From Parapedobacter luteus (lineage in GTDB: Bacteria > Bacteroidota > Bacteroidia > Sphingobacteriales > Sphingobacteriaceae), in assembly GCF_900168055.1 (NCBI RefSeq), contig NZ_FUYS01000005.1, positions 124,001 to 188,000 on the forward strand: DNA of 64,000 bases. Reading direction: 5' to 3'. The translations under genes were made by a program, and so were the position numbers. Shown in pieces: positions 36,513 through 46,123 of the stretch (positions are counted from its first letter, which is position 1; every line of letters begins with the position of its first letter). A model generated the notes under the pieces. The model had not been told where the DNA came from, did not search any database, and was given only the letters and a program-made list of their open reading frames with translations.

Positions 36513-37509
36513 TGGGTAGCCTTACCGTTTCATAATCGGGCGACCGATCCTTCCCCGTAATGAGCTCAATCAGTTTTTCGGCGGCCAATTGGCCGATTTG
36601 GAATGCCGGTTGGTAAACCGTGGAAAGCGGCGGCGTGAGCATATCGGCCAGCTCGGTGTTGCTGAAGCCGATCAGCGCCATATCCCCGGGAATTTGGCAA
36701 CCCAGCTGATGGAGCGCAGCAAGGCTCTGCGTAGATAATTGATCGGTTGCGGCAAATAAGGCCTCCGGCGGCTCAGGTAAATCCAGCAATGCGCGGATAT
36801 GCGCACGTACGCTGTCTTTCAACGCCTCCCGTCCATGCGCCTGTACGGTGCGCACAAATGCTGGCCGGTAGGGAATGTGATGTTGCTTTAAGGCGTTGGC
36901 ATATCCCTCACGGCGTTGCGCGGCAAAGGGAACGTCCGGACTGAGCGTAAGCAGCGCTATGCGCCGATAGCCGTTTGCTATCAGGTGTTGCGTCGCCTGA
37001 AAAGCACCGCGTCGATTGTCTATTCCTACTTGATAAGATTCGAATTGCTCACTAATCCGATCAAACAGGACAATGGGCATACCCGTGTCCTTCAGCGCGG
37101 CAAGGTGTTCGAAATTGACCGTTTCTGCCGACGGAGATATCAGTATCCCTTCCACACCCCTGGCTTCCAATTGGTTTAGGCAGGCCTTCTCCTGGGCTAG
37201 GGACTCCTTATTCTGCATGATGATGATGTCATATCCGGCCTGCGTACAGGTGCTGTCTATCCCATCGAGCATACGAGAGACAAAACTGTTGTCGATGGAG
37301 CAAATTACGACCCCGATGGATCCGCTCTTGCCTTCTTTCAAGCTTTTTGCCATCCTATTGGGCAAGTAATGATTCGCCCGGGCATAGGCAGCCACCCGCT
37401 TTTTGGTGTCTTCGCCGATTTCGTAACTGTCGCGGAGTGCCTTGGATACTGTAGACACCGACAAATCCAACGCTTTAGCAATATCCCGTAAGGTCATCGT
37501 GGCCATCAC
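36460..37509 (-). CDS. LacI-family transcriptional regulator
   Basis: The 349-residue product has an N-terminal helix-turn-helix (MTLRDIAKALDLSVSTVSKALRDSYEIGEDTKKRV) with the hinge helix (NRMAKSLKEGKSGSIGVVI). The periplasmic-binding-protein-like ligand domain follows (GILISPSAETVNFEHL, MALIGFSNTELADMLTPPLSTVYQP). ATG 37497 and 37506 are alternative starts. No sugar genes adjoin it, so the ligand and targets are unknown. It overlaps coaBC convergently. A TATCTTTA element at 37523-37530 may be its promoter. Confidence 0.92.
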   Translation of the reverse strand: MMATMTLRDIAKALDLSVSTVSKALRDSYEIGEDTKKRVAAYARANHYLPNRMAKSLKEGKSGSIGVVICSIDNSFVSRMLDGIDSTCTQAGYDIIIMQNKESLAQEKACLNQLEARGVEGILISPSAETVNFEHLAALKDTGMPIVLFDRISEQFESYQVGIDNRRGAFQATQHLIANGYRRIALLTLSPDVPFAAQRREGYANALKQHHIPYRPAFVRTVQAHGREALKDSVRAHIRALLDLPEPPEALFAATDQLSTQSLAALHQLGCQIPGDMALIGFSNTELADMLTPPLSTVYQPAFQIGQLAAEKLIELITGKDRSPDYETVRLPIRLDLRDSSRPRFQATV

Positions 37510-37566
37510 ACAAAATAGTAGCTAAAGATAGGCATTCTCTGTGTAAATACATCAAATGCTAAACCT

Positions 37567-37574
37567 TATCTTTG
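37567..37574 (+). promoter_or_regulatory. -7 promoter element of the small membrane protein-dgkA operon
   Basis: TATCTTTG is a perfect TAnnTTTG match; the predicted leader to ATG 37605 is about 26 bases, and this rules out the upstream in-frame TTG as start. Confidence 0.5.
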
Positions 37575-37604
37575 TCTAATTGTCATCGTTTTAAAATCGA
37601 AACT

Positions 37605-37835
37605 ATGAACAAGTACTTACGCAGTGGGTTGCTGTATACGATTGCCGGCTTAACGTTTTGCGCGTTGGGCTATTACCTGATGGGGTTGGAAATCCGGCTG
37701 TATAAATGGATGATGGCCATCGGCGTTATTATTTTTGGTATCGGATTTCTAACTGTTTTCTATAGCTTTATCCGAAAAATAGAGCGGCAGAGTATTCTTG
37801 AAGAACGCAAAGAACGGCAAAACGAAAATGAGTAA
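37605..37835 (+). CDS. Small two-helix membrane protein, unknown
   Basis: The 76-residue product has two hydrophobic helices (LLYTIAGLTFCALGYYLMGLE and WMMAIGVIIFGIGFLTVFYSF) and a charged C-terminal tail (ERQSILEERKERQNE). I do not recognise the family. The gene overlaps the dgkA start by 8 bases (ATGAGTAA), so it is likely produced together with that membrane kinase. Confidence 0.75.
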   Translation: MNKYLRSGLLYTIAGLTFCALGYYLMGLEIRLYKWMMAIGVIIFGIGFLTVFYSFIRKIERQSILEERKERQNENE

Positions 37836-38193
37836 AAATGGCTTGAGACCCTTCGCCCATGCATGGAATGGTATTACCGCAACCTACCGTACGGAACGAA
37901 ATTTTAAAATCCACCTGACGTTCTCCCTCGCGGCCATTGCCTTGGGTATCGGCATGCACCTGTCGGCGTCGGACTGGTGCTGGATCACATTATGCATCGC
38001 CTTGGTATTCGTGGCAGAATTGATAAACACCGCCATCGAATCCGTCGTAAACCTGGTATCACCAGCCTATCATCCGCTGGCCAAAAAAGCCAAAGACGCT
38101 GCCGCAGGAGCCGTGCTCATCGCTGCCGTTTTTTCATTGGTTGTAGGGGGGATAATTTTTCTTCCTAAACTCTGGCGCCATTTTGTGATATAA
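37828..38193 (+). CDS. dgkA: Diacylglycerol/undecaprenol kinase (DgkA family)
   Basis: The product has 121 residues from ATG 37828; ATG 37798 would overlap the previous gene more deeply. It has three membrane helices and the DgkA signature AELINTAIESVVNLVSPAYHPLAKKAKDAAAGAVL, which contains the catalytic Glu and metal-binding residues. In most bacteria outside Proteobacteria this family phosphorylates undecaprenol for cell-wall lipid carrier supply. Confidence 0.92.
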   Translation: MSKNGLRPFAHAWNGITATYRTERNFKIHLTFSLAAIALGIGMHLSASDWCWITLCIALVFVAELINTAIESVVNLVSPAYHPLAKKAKDAAAGAVLIAAVFSLVVGGIIFLPKLWRHFVI

Positions 38194-38213
38194 CCCCCTT
38201 CCCCATTTCTACT

Positions 38214-38936
38214 ATGCTGCATAAAACCAGAGGTATCGTATTAAAAACGACTAATTATTCCGAAAGTAGCGTGGTGGCTCAGGTATTCACGGAAAAATTC
38301 GGGCTTCAGTCGTACCTTGTCAATGGGGCCCGAAAACCGAAAGCGAAAATCAGCATCACGCTCCTGCAACCTTTGCATTTGCTTGAAATGGTGGTTTACC
38401 ACCGGGAAAATACATCCTTACAACGGATATCCGAAGCCCGGCAAATGCCGCATTTCCAAACGATTCCTTACGATATCGTCAAGAGCACCGTCGTGCTCTT
38501 CTTAAATGAAATGCTTTATAAAAGCCTTCGCCAGCAGTCTCCGGACGAACCGCTGTTCGGCTACCTGTTCAACGCTATCTCTTGGTTGGACACACTGGAA
38601 AAAATGCCGCCGAATTTTCATCTTCTTTTTCTGATCAAACTCTCCCGCTTTCTTGGTTTTAATCCGGCACCACCGAAAGCTGGCCAGACCTATTTTGATC
38701 TAAAAGACGGTATTTTCTGTGACACCCTGCCCGCGCATCGCCTGGTGTTGCAGCACCCCCATACGGCCCAATTCGCGGCGCTGCTGAATTGCTCTTTTGA
38801 AAAGTTATCCGCTTTACGCATCCCTTTGGCGGATAGGCGTTTTCTGCTCGACAAAATCATTGATTTTTACCGGTTGCATGTAGACCATATGGGTGACATC
38901 AAGTCACGCGAAGTGCTTGAAGAAGTACTCGGATAG
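38214..38936 (+). CDS. recO: DNA repair protein RecO
   Basis: The 240-residue product has the N-terminal OB fold typical of RecO (MLHKTRGIVLKTTNYSESSVVAQVFTEKFGLQSYLVNGARKPK), followed by the helical domain (FLIKLSRFLGFNP). It lacks an obvious zinc-finger set of four Cys. RecO loads RecA onto SSB-coated gaps with RecR. It is 20 bases downstream of dgkA. Confidence 0.92.
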   Translation: MLHKTRGIVLKTTNYSESSVVAQVFTEKFGLQSYLVNGARKPKAKISITLLQPLHLLEMVVYHRENTSLQRISEARQMPHFQTIPYDIVKSTVVLFLNEMLYKSLRQQSPDEPLFGYLFNAISWLDTLEKMPPNFHLLFLIKLSRFLGFNPAPPKAGQTYFDLKDGIFCDTLPAHRLVLQHPHTAQFAALLNCSFEKLSALRIPLADRRFLLDKIIDFYRLHVDHMGDIKSREVLEEVLG

Positions 38937-38972
38937 CCAAACAAAACGAATCCTCGATTGTTTATTTCGGTG

Positions 38973-39203
38973 ATGTGGCAGGAAAAAGACAACACACTTT
39001 ACCGATCGTTTGAGTTCGGCGATTTTTCGGAAGCTTTTGCTTTTATGCTTCGAGTCGCTTTATTGGCCGAGCAACAAAATCACCATCCAACATGGACGAA
39101 TACGTGGAACAGCGTGGAAATCTGGCTATCCACGCACGACGCAGGCAACACCGTCACTGAAAAGGACAGAAAGCTTGCCGAGTCGATAGATAAGTTACTG
39201 TAA
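38973..39203 (+). CDS. Pterin-4-alpha-carbinolamine dehydratase
   Basis: The product has 76 residues from ATG 38973 ([18 protein letters not shown]); the frame opens five codons earlier with TTG. It carries the family motif [27 protein letters not shown] with the catalytic His pair. It dehydrates 4a-hydroxytetrahydrobiopterin. No aromatic amino acid hydroxylase gene is nearby. Its stop overlaps the AI-2E gene start (TAATG). Confidence 0.92.
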   Translation: MWQEKDNTLYRSFEFGDFSEAFAFMLRVALLAEQQNHHPTWTNTWNSVEIWLSTHDAGNTVTEKDRKLAESIDKLL

Positions 39204-40297
39204 TGCCGCCGAAGAGCAATCCCGTCGCCCGATTCAATGAAGTCTTGTTCTTCCTTGTTTTGGTCTTCGGTATACTTTATGTCGCCAAATCATTTCTCAT
39301 TCCTGTTGCTATCGGAGGTATGATGGCCATGCTACTGGTACCGCTATGCCGCCGCCTTGAAAAGTGGAAGATTCCACGTGGATTTTCGGCTATCATCTGT
39401 GTATTGCTGCTGCTGCTACTGTTATTGGGGGTTTGCTACCTGCTGATCAACCAGGTCGTTGCATTGGGAAAAGATTTACCAATGATTGGTGCAAAATTAA
39501 ATGAAATGCTCAATTCGGGGCACGATTACATCTCCGAACACTTTCAGTTGCCGGTGGACCAACAAAAGGCGTATTTGCAAAACCAGATCACGGGCCTTAC
39601 GAATCTGGCGGGCAAGTTTGTGGGGGATATTTTCCGATCATTGCTTTCACTTTTGGTCCACCTGCTAATCATCTTCGCATACACGGCGTTATTGTTGATT
39701 TACAGACGCCGAATAAAAAATTTCGTGTTAGACTTGGTGCGCCGGTATGCCGGTAGAACCAGTCTCGATGAAGCGCATGATGTTGTCCGTAAAACCACTG
39801 ATGTGGCCAGTGCCTATCTGGCAGGAGTGTGTATGGTAGCCCTGATTTTTTCGGTCATCAATACGATTGGACTTGCCATTATCGGCATCGAAAATGCGTT
39901 GTTTTTCGGGATGATGGTCGCTTTTATTAACATCATCCCTTACATCGGCTCCGTTGCCGGTAGCTCAATAGTCATTTTATATACCTTCATCACCCGCGAT
40001 ACCCTGGTTACCCCGATAATCGTTGCATTGTTTTTTATAGTCATGCAGCAAATAGACAGTTATATCCTGACACCGAAAATCACGGGCGGCAAAATAGCAC
40101 TGAATGCGCTCGCGACGCTGATGGCGCTTTTACTGGGTAACTTGGTATGGGGCGTGGCTGGCATGATCCTGTTCGTGCCGTTCCTCGGGGTCACTAAAGT
40201 CATCTTCGACCATGTGGAATCACTGAAACCGTTCGGCACCCTTATCGGCGATCGAGATGCCAAATCGAAGGCCGAAAAAAAGCCGGCTATCAGGTGA
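39203..40297 (+). CDS. AI-2E family transporter
   Basis: The 364-residue membrane protein of the AI-2E/PerM family has about eight helices, with the soluble segment VVALGKDLPMIGAKLNEML and the C-terminal signature IIPYIGSVAG...DSYILTPKITGGKIALNALATLMALLLG. Family members export varied small molecules or ions, and autoinducer transport should not be assumed. Its stop codon lies inside a hairpin that terminates the convergent cold-shock gene. Confidence 0.9.
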   Translation: MPPKSNPVARFNEVLFFLVLVFGILYVAKSFLIPVAIGGMMAMLLVPLCRRLEKWKIPRGFSAIICVLLLLLLLLGVCYLLINQVVALGKDLPMIGAKLNEMLNSGHDYISEHFQLPVDQQKAYLQNQITGLTNLAGKFVGDIFRSLLSLLVHLLIIFAYTALLLIYRRRIKNFVLDLVRRYAGRTSLDEAHDVVRKTTDVASAYLAGVCMVALIFSVINTIGLAIIGIENALFFGMMVAFINIIPYIGSVAGSSIVILYTFITRDTLVTPIIVALFFIVMQQIDSYILTPKITGGKIALNALATLMALLLGNLVWGVAGMILFVPFLGVTKVIFDHVESLKPFGTLIGDRDAKSKAEKKPAIR

Positions 40298-40305
40298 TAG
40301 CCGGC
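40275..40305 (-). terminator. Rho-independent terminator of the cold-shock gene
   Basis: GCCGGCTATCA (40282-40292) and TGATAGCCGGC (40295-40305) form a perfect 11-bp stem with a 2-base gap. On the minus strand it is followed by seven T (40281-40275). The stem includes the stop codon of the convergent AI-2E gene. Confidence 0.85.
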
Positions 40306-40337
40306 CAAATACAATAAATATATTTAATAAGTAATCC

Positions 40338-40529
40338 TTAGATTACTTTAACATTTACCGCATTTAAACCTTTTTTGCCTCTTTCGACGTCGTACGATAC
40401 GTTGTCCTTTTCACGGATTTTGTCGATAAGGCCCGATGAATGAACGAAAATGTCGCTGTCACCGGAATTTGGAACGATGAAACCAAAACCCTTGGTTTCA
40501 TTGAAGAATTTAACTACTCCTTCTGCCAT
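40338..40529 (-). CDS. Cold-shock domain protein
   Basis: The 63-residue protein is one cold-shock domain. RNP1 lies in ETKGFGFIVP, RNP2 in DIFVHSSG, and the sheet ends in GLNAVNVKVI. It binds single-stranded RNA and DNA. It is a monocistronic unit with its own TACCTTTG promoter and strong terminator. Confidence 0.95.
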   Translation of the reverse strand: MAEGVVKFFNETKGFGFIVPNSGDSDIFVHSSGLIDKIREKDNVSYDVERGKKGLNAVNVKVI

Positions 40530-40558
40530 TGTATTGAAAATTAAAAAATAATAAAAAT

Positions 40559-40566
40559 CAAAGGTA
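40559..40566 (-). promoter_or_regulatory. -7 promoter element of the cold-shock gene
   Basis: TACCTTTG (minus strand) matches TAnnTTTG; an upstream TTTG on the minus strand (40592-40589) is at 22-base spacing. Predicted leader about 25 bases. Confidence 0.5.
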
Positions 40567-40676
40567 TATAATTATTTGTAAATCAGTTCAAAATAATTTG
40601 AAATTAATGGCCTATCTTTTGTTGCTCACGGTTTTATAAATCGATCATTTTTCGCTATTTTAGCACATCGAGCAAC

Positions 40677-41156
40677 ATGCGAGCGCATCAAGATAAAGCT
40701 GGCCGACTACGCAACGATTTGGTATGGGTAGCGCGTATGGCTTGGTTGATGGACGACAAGTTCCGAATCGGTGGAACGCGTTTCCGCTTTGGCCTTGATC
40801 CCGTTATCAACATGATCCCATTTCTGGGTACTATCATCGGGTTTGTTGTCGCTTGTTTTATCGTGCTTGTCATTTGGCGTCACGGCGCCAGTCGGAAATT
40901 GATCATGCTTATGCTCATTAACGTGATTATCGATTTAACACTTGGCGCAATACCGGTTATTGGACACGTATTTGACTTTGTCTTCAAGGCAAACCGGAAA
41001 AATCTTATTTTACTTCAGCAATATCATTATCAGGGAAAACATCAGGGCAAAGGCAATGATATCCTTATGCTCATTCTTGGTGTCTTTCTGCTGTTGACGT
41101 GCTTGTTTATTTACTTATTGTGGAGCGCTTTTATGGCTTTAATCGGTTTACTGTAA
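40677..41156 (+). CDS. DUF4112 membrane protein
   Basis: The 159-residue product matches DUF4112: LVWVARMAWLMDDKFRIGGTRFRFGLDPVINMIPFLGTIIGF and a second half with GAIPVIGHVFDFVFKANRKNLILL. It has about three membrane helices, including one near the C-terminus. The function of the family is not known. It is divergent from the cold-shock gene and upstream of aconitase, with no clear functional link. Confidence 0.88.
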   Translation: MRAHQDKAGRLRNDLVWVARMAWLMDDKFRIGGTRFRFGLDPVINMIPFLGTIIGFVVACFIVLVIWRHGASRKLIMLMLINVIIDLTLGAIPVIGHVFDFVFKANRKNLILLQQYHYQGKHQGKGNDILMLILGVFLLLTCLFIYLLWSAFMALIGLL

Positions 41157-41226
41157 GATTATTATCCAAAATGTAAACAATCAGTAGGAAATCTGTATTA
41201 TTAAATATAAACGCTAACTAAACATC

Positions 41227-43962
41227 ATGAAGTATCAGATAGCATCATTGAAAAAATTGGAAGATGAAGGCAAGAATGTAAGTAAATTACCATTTTCCAT
41301 CCGTATACTGCTTGAAAATGTCCTGCGCAACCACGACAATTTTGCCGTTACCGATGAACATTTGGATACCTTAATCAATTGGGAACCGGGCGGTACGGAC
41401 AAAGAAATACCTTTTAAACCTGCCCGCGTATTGATGCAGGATTTCACGGGTGTACCTGCCGTGGTCGATATGGCCTCCATACGGGCCGAAGTCATCCGAA
41501 AAGGTGGAGATGGAAGTAAAATCAACCCGGCCATCCCGGTTGATTTGGTCATCGACCATTCCGTACAGGTCGATTATTTCGGCACAAATTACGCGTACCA
41601 GCATAATGTGGCGCTGGAATACGAACGCAACGCCGAACGTTATGAATTGCTTAAATGGGGACAACAGGCATTGAATAATTTTACCGTGGTCCCACCGGGC
41701 ATGGGCATCTGTCACCAGGTCAATTTGGAATACCTGGCGAAGGGTGTTATCGCACGTGATGGATGGGCTTTTCCGGATACGCTGGTCGGTACCGATTCGC
41801 ATACGCCTATGGTAAACGGTATCGGTGTCATCGCGTGGGGCGTAGGTGGTATAGAGGCAGAGGCAGCTATGCTCGGGCAACCCATCTATTTCACTTGCCC
41901 GCAGGTGATCGGACTGAAATTGACCGGAAAGATACCTACCGGCTGCACGGCTACCGACATGGTGCTCACCATCACCAAATTGCTGCGCGACTATGGCGTG
42001 GTAGGTAAATTCGTTGAAGTTTTTGGTGATGCGTTGGACAACCTGAGTGTTACCGACAGAGCGACCATATCCAATATGTCGCCCGAATTTGGCTGTACCG
42101 TCACTTATTTTCCCATAGACGGACAAACGCTGGAATACATGCGGCGGACCAATCGTTCGGAAGAACAAGTCAGCTTGGTAGAAGAATATTGCAAAGAAAA
42201 TCTGCTGTGGCGTACAGGCAACGAAGAAATCGTCTATTCGCACGTACTTGAGCTTGACCTTGATACATTGGAACCTACCGTATCCGGACCAAAACGCCCT
42301 CAGGATAAGATATTGGTAAAAGACCTTTCTCAACAATTTTCGAACCTCCTGAAGAAGGAATATCAGCGGAACTACCTCCCTGTCAAGAGCAGGCAAGAGC
42401 AGGCTTGGCTTTCCGAAGGCGGATCAGGAAGTCAGTTTGTCTACGAAGATCGCCAAAAAGGCTCGGGAGTGGAAGTGGAGACAGAAGATATCCGATCGGT
42501 ACGGATAACGATTAAAAATCAAGAGTACGTCCTCAGTGATGGCAGTATCGTAATCGCCGCCATCACAAGCTGTACCAACACCTCCAACCCGGCGGTCATG
42601 GTAGGTGCGGGATTGGTAGCGCGAAAAGCGGTAGCGCGAGGTCTGCGCACCAAGTCGTGGGTAAAAACCAGCTTGGCACCGGGTTCGAAAGTAGTCACGG
42701 AATACTTGCAACGTGCTAATCTACTGGAAGACTTGGAAGCACTCCGCTTTCACACGGTGGGCTATGGATGCACATCTTGTATCGGAAACAGCGGTCCCTT
42801 GCCTCCGCACATTGCGGAAGCGGTAGACAAGGGTGATCTGGTGGTTGCTTCCGTGCTTTCCGGAAATCGCAACTTTGAAGCCCGTGTACACCCGCAGGTA
42901 AAGATGAATTTCCTGATGTCGCCCATGCTCGTGGTGGCCTATGCCCTCGTCGGCCGAGTAGATATCGATTTGATTAATGACCCGCTGGATTATGATCCGA
43001 ATGGTAATCCGGTTTACTTACGTGACATATGGCCCACCCAGCAGGAAATTGTGGATACCATCAATGCTTGCGTACGGGTGGAAGACTTCAAAAATGTATA
43101 TGATGTCATTTTCGACGGCGGTGATGATTGGAAACAGTTGATGGCCCCACAGGGGAAAAACTTCAGCTGGAACGAAAATTCCACTTATGTGCAGGAGGCT
43201 CCTTTCTTCAAGAATATAAGCAGTGAGCCCCACGACACAGCGGATATCAGCCAGGCAAAGGTATTGTTATACCTCGGCGACTCCGTGACGACGGACCACA
43301 TCTCTCCGGCCGGTTCCTTCAAGCCCGAATCAGCCGCGGGACAATATTTGCTTGCCAAAGGAGTAGAACATAAGGATTTCAATTCGTACGGCTCACGGCG
43401 CGGAAACCACGAGGTAATGATGCGGGGTACATTTGCCAACGTACGCATCCGCAATAAGATAACGACCAAAGAAGGCGGCTATACGACCTACTTCCCTACC
43501 GGGGAGACATTGTCCGTATTCGACGCGGCCATGAAATACCAGGCGGATAATACGCCGCTCGTTATCCTTGCGGGTAAAGAATATGGTAGCGGATCTTCGC
43601 GCGACTGGGCGGCCAAAGGCACCAATTTACTGGGGGTAAAAGCCGTTATCGCAGAGAGTTTCGAACGCATCCACCGCAGCAACCTCGTTGGAATGGGTGT
43701 CATACCTATGGAATTCCCAGCAGGAGAAAATGCCGAATCATTGGGACTTGACGGCACGGAAACGTTTGAGATCACCGGTATCTCAACGGACTTACGCCCA
43801 CATAAACTGCTCGAAGTGAAGGCCACGAAAAGCAACGGCGAGACCATCACCTTCCAATCAAAGGCTCGGTTTGATTCGGCTATTGAAATTGAGTATTACC
43901 GTCATGGCGGAATCCTGCATTACGTCTTGCGAGGATTCCTGAAACAACCCAACGTCCAGTAA
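41227..43962 (+). CDS. acnA: Aconitate hydratase A
   Basis: The 911-residue product converts citrate to isocitrate in the TCA cycle. It is of the AcnA/IRP1 type, with the swivel domain C-terminal. The 4Fe-4S ligands are Cys 449 (ITSCTNTSNP) and Cys 515 and 518 (YGCTSCIGNSG). Substrate-site motifs include GTDSHTPMVNGIGVIAWGVGG and GKEYGSGSSRDWAAKGT. The N-terminus is slightly shorter than in proteobacterial AcnA. It converges on thiL with only 8 bases between the stops. Confidence 0.95.
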   Translation: MKYQIASLKKLEDEGKNVSKLPFSIRILLENVLRNHDNFAVTDEHLDTLINWEPGGTDKEIPFKPARVLMQDFTGVPAVVDMASIRAEVIRKGGDGSKINPAIPVDLVIDHSVQVDYFGTNYAYQHNVALEYERNAERYELLKWGQQALNNFTVVPPGMGICHQVNLEYLAKGVIARDGWAFPDTLVGTDSHTPMVNGIGVIAWGVGGIEAEAAMLGQPIYFTCPQVIGLKLTGKIPTGCTATDMVLTITKLLRDYGVVGKFVEVFGDALDNLSVTDRATISNMSPEFGCTVTYFPIDGQTLEYMRRTNRSEEQVSLVEEYCKENLLWRTGNEEIVYSHVLELDLDTLEPTVSGPKRPQDKILVKDLSQQFSNLLKKEYQRNYLPVKSRQEQAWLSEGGSGSQFVYEDRQKGSGVEVETEDIRSVRITIKNQEYVLSDGSIVIAAITSCTNTSNPAVMVGAGLVARKAVARGLRTKSWVKTSLAPGSKVVTEYLQRANLLEDLEALRFHTVGYGCTSCIGNSGPLPPHIAEAVDKGDLVVASVLSGNRNFEARVHPQVKMNFLMSPMLVVAYALVGRVDIDLINDPLDYDPNGNPVYLRDIWPTQQEIVDTINACVRVEDFKNVYDVIFDGGDDWKQLMAPQGKNFSWNENSTYVQEAPFFKNISSEPHDTADISQAKVLLYLGDSVTTDHISPAGSFKPESAAGQYLLAKGVEHKDFNSYGSRRGNHEVMMRGTFANVRIRNKITTKEGGYTTYFPTGETLSVFDAAMKYQADNTPLVILAGKEYGSGSSRDWAAKGTNLLGVKAVIAESFERIHRSNLVGMGVIPMEFPAGENAESLGLDGTETFEITGISTDLRPHKLLEVKATKSNGETITFQSKARFDSAIEIEYYRHGGILHYVLRGFLKQPNVQ

Positions 43963-43970
43963 CGCCATTT

Positions 43971-45017
43971 TTACTGGGCAGACTTGAATGCATTCCATCC
44001 CTGTGCGGTGATGGGATGCACATGTCCGGATTTGGAAATTAATTCGCAACCGGCCGTTTTCTCGGTAATGTGGCCGATGACACTGATATCCGGTTGGTTT
44101 TTTACCTTGTCGTAGTCGGACTGGCTGATAGTAAAAAGCAACTCGTAGTCTTCTCCGCCGCTTAATGCACAAACCGTGGGGTCGAGCCCAAACTCCCGTG
44201 CCGTGTCATACGTCATGGGATCAATCGGTATTTTCTCCTCATATAATTTACACCCCTTGGCGGAGGATTCGCAGATGTGCAGGATTTCGGAAGCTAACCC
44301 ATCAGAGATATCTATCATTGCCGTTGGTTTTACGCCTATGGTGGCAAGTAACTGTACAATGTCCTTTCGGGCTTCGGGCTTGAGCTGACGCTCAACGATG
44401 TAATCCTTTCCTTCTAAATCGGGCTGTATGGATGGGTTTTCCAAAAAGATACGCTTTTCGCGCTCCAGGAGTTGCAAGCCCACATAGGCGCCGCCTAAAT
44501 CGCCCGACACACAGACGAGATCACCCTCCTGCGCACCGTCGCGATAAACGATATCCGCCTCCTGGGCGTAGCCTATGCTGGTGACGCTAATGACCAACCC
44601 CTGGACGGATGTGGACGTATCGCCACCTACTAAATCGACGTTATAGCTTTTGCAGGCTAAAAGCGCGCCCGCATACAATTCCTCTACCGCTTCGAGGGGA
44701 AACCGGCTTGACAGACCGATGGAAAAGGTAATCTGCGACGCTATACCGTTCATGGCGTAGATATCGCTGAGATTTACCTGTACAGCTTTGTATCCTAAAT
44801 GCTTAAGTGGCACATAACGCAAATCGAAATGAACGCCTTCCAGCAGCAAATCAGTGGACACCAGCGTTTTTTTGCCCGAAAAATCCAATACTGCAGCATC
44901 GTCACCGATTCCCTTGAGGGTGGAATTTTCAGTAAGAACTATCGCTTTTGTGATATGGGCTATCAAACCAAACTCACCCAGTCGTTCCAGATTGGTCTTT
45001 TCCTTGTTGTCAAACAT
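43971..45017 (-). CDS. thiL: Thiamine-monophosphate kinase
   Basis: The 348-residue product phosphorylates thiamine monophosphate to the diphosphate cofactor. Start ATG 45017 (MFDNKEKTNLERLGEFGLIAHITK) matches the family's usual opening. Motifs: GIGDDAAVLDF (ATP site), STDLLLEGVHFDL, NLSDIYAMNG, GGDTS and ALSGGEDYELLFT. No other thi gene is nearby. Confidence 0.94.
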   Translation of the reverse strand: MFDNKEKTNLERLGEFGLIAHITKAIVLTENSTLKGIGDDAAVLDFSGKKTLVSTDLLLEGVHFDLRYVPLKHLGYKAVQVNLSDIYAMNGIASQITFSIGLSSRFPLEAVEELYAGALLACKSYNVDLVGGDTSTSVQGLVISVTSIGYAQEADIVYRDGAQEGDLVCVSGDLGGAYVGLQLLEREKRIFLENPSIQPDLEGKDYIVERQLKPEARKDIVQLLATIGVKPTAMIDISDGLASEILHICESSAKGCKLYEEKIPIDPMTYDTAREFGLDPTVCALSGGEDYELLFTISQSDYDKVKNQPDISVIGHITEKTAGCELISKSGHVHPITAQGWNAFKSAQ

Positions 45018-45113
45018 CTTCCTATTATGATTAAAGGGTATCGATTCAAAAAATAATGATGGCCGCACACTTTTTTATGCTTTTATCCTTACGCTTGTTC
45101 GTTAATGTCTACT

Positions 45114-46109
45114 TTAAAGTCCCAGACGCTCGGATATCTCCAGCATCCGCTCGATAGGCCGTTTTGCGCGGGCAATGATGCCGGCCGGCAAATCAACTTC
45201 GGGAAGATCGAACTTCATGCAGTTATATACCTTTTCCAGGGTGTTGAGCTTCATATAGGGACAGTCGTTGCATGCACAGGCGTTGTTCGGAGGCGCAGGT
45301 ATAAACGTTTTGCCCGGGCTTGCTTTCTCCATTTGGTGGATGATGCCGCTTTCCGTGGCAACGATAAACGTATCCGAGTCGCTCTCTTGCGTATACTTAA
45401 GCAATCCTGATGTCGAACCGATGTAATCTGCGGCATCCAGTAATTCTTTTTCGCATTCCGGATGTGCGATGAATTTGGCGTGTGGAAATTGCCTACGCAA
45501 GTGTTGGATACGCTCCTGCGAAAACAACTCATGGACCATACAGGCGCCATTCCACAGGACCAAATCGCGACCTGTTTTCCGCCGCACGTAATCACCCAAG
45601 TTCTTATCCGGCCCGAAGATAATTTTCTGGTCGGGCGGAAGACTGTCCACAATCTGAACGGCATTGCTCGACGTACAGACGATGTCACTGAGCGCCTTCA
45701 ATTCGGCGGTGCAATTCACGTACGTAATGGCGATATGATCAGGATATTGCTCCTTGAATTTGGCAAAAAGATGAGGCGGGCAACTATCGGAGAGCGAACA
45801 GCCCGCTTTCAGATCTGGAAGCAATACTTTCTTCTGCGGTGAAAGTATTTTAGCCGTTTCGGCCATAAAGTGCACACCGGCGAAGACAATCACATCGGCC
45901 TGCGTCTTGGCAGCTTGCTGCGAAAGGCCTAAACTATCGCCGATGTAATCAGCGATATCCTGTATCTCCGGCTCCTGGTAATAATGCGCTAAGAGTACAG
46001 CATTTTTTTCCTTTTTCAGCTTGTTTATCTCTTCAACCAAATCCAGCGTCGGATCGATTGGTTCGTCGATATAGCCTTTTGTATCCAGTTCAGTTAGATA
46101 AGTAATCAT
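45114..46109 (-). CDS. nadA: Quinolinate synthase
   Basis: The 331-residue product condenses iminoaspartate with dihydroxyacetone phosphate to quinolinate in NAD synthesis. Start ATG 46109 ([12 protein letters not shown]) lies just after the promoter; an upstream TTG sits inside the -7 element. Motifs: [44 protein letters not shown] and [28 protein letters not shown] carries a cluster-ligand Cys. It is divergent from nadB, whose product supplies iminoaspartate. Confidence 0.95.
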   Translation of the reverse strand: MITYLTELDTKGYIDEPIDPTLDLVEEINKLKKEKNAVLLAHYYQEPEIQDIADYIGDSLGLSQQAAKTQADVIVFAGVHFMAETAKILSPQKKVLLPDLKAGCSLSDSCPPHLFAKFKEQYPDHIAITYVNCTAELKALSDIVCTSSNAVQIVDSLPPDQKIIFGPDKNLGDYVRRKTGRDLVLWNGACMVHELFSQERIQHLRRQFPHAKFIAHPECEKELLDAADYIGSTSGLLKYTQESDSDTFIVATESGIIHQMEKASPGKTFIPAPPNNACACNDCPYMKLNTLEKVYNCMKFDLPEVDLPAGIIARAKRPIERMLEISERLGL

Positions 46110-46115
46110 GATATA

Positions 46116-46123
46116 CAAAGGTA
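46116..46123 (-). promoter_or_regulatory. -7 promoter element of nadA
   Basis: TACCTTTG on the minus strand ends six bases before ATG 46109, predicting a leader of 0-3 bases. No convincing -33 element was seen. Confidence 0.5.

Noticed and set aside
39370-39385. Possible third parS site (TTCCACGTGGA core) in the AI-2E gene
   Set aside because: Only 11 of 16 positions match, the palindrome is broken at the flanks and it lies in coding sequence.
43945-43980. Hairpin CCAGTAA/TTACTGG between acnA and thiL as bidirectional terminator
   Set aside because: Seven weak pairs and only a short T-run; not strong enough to list.
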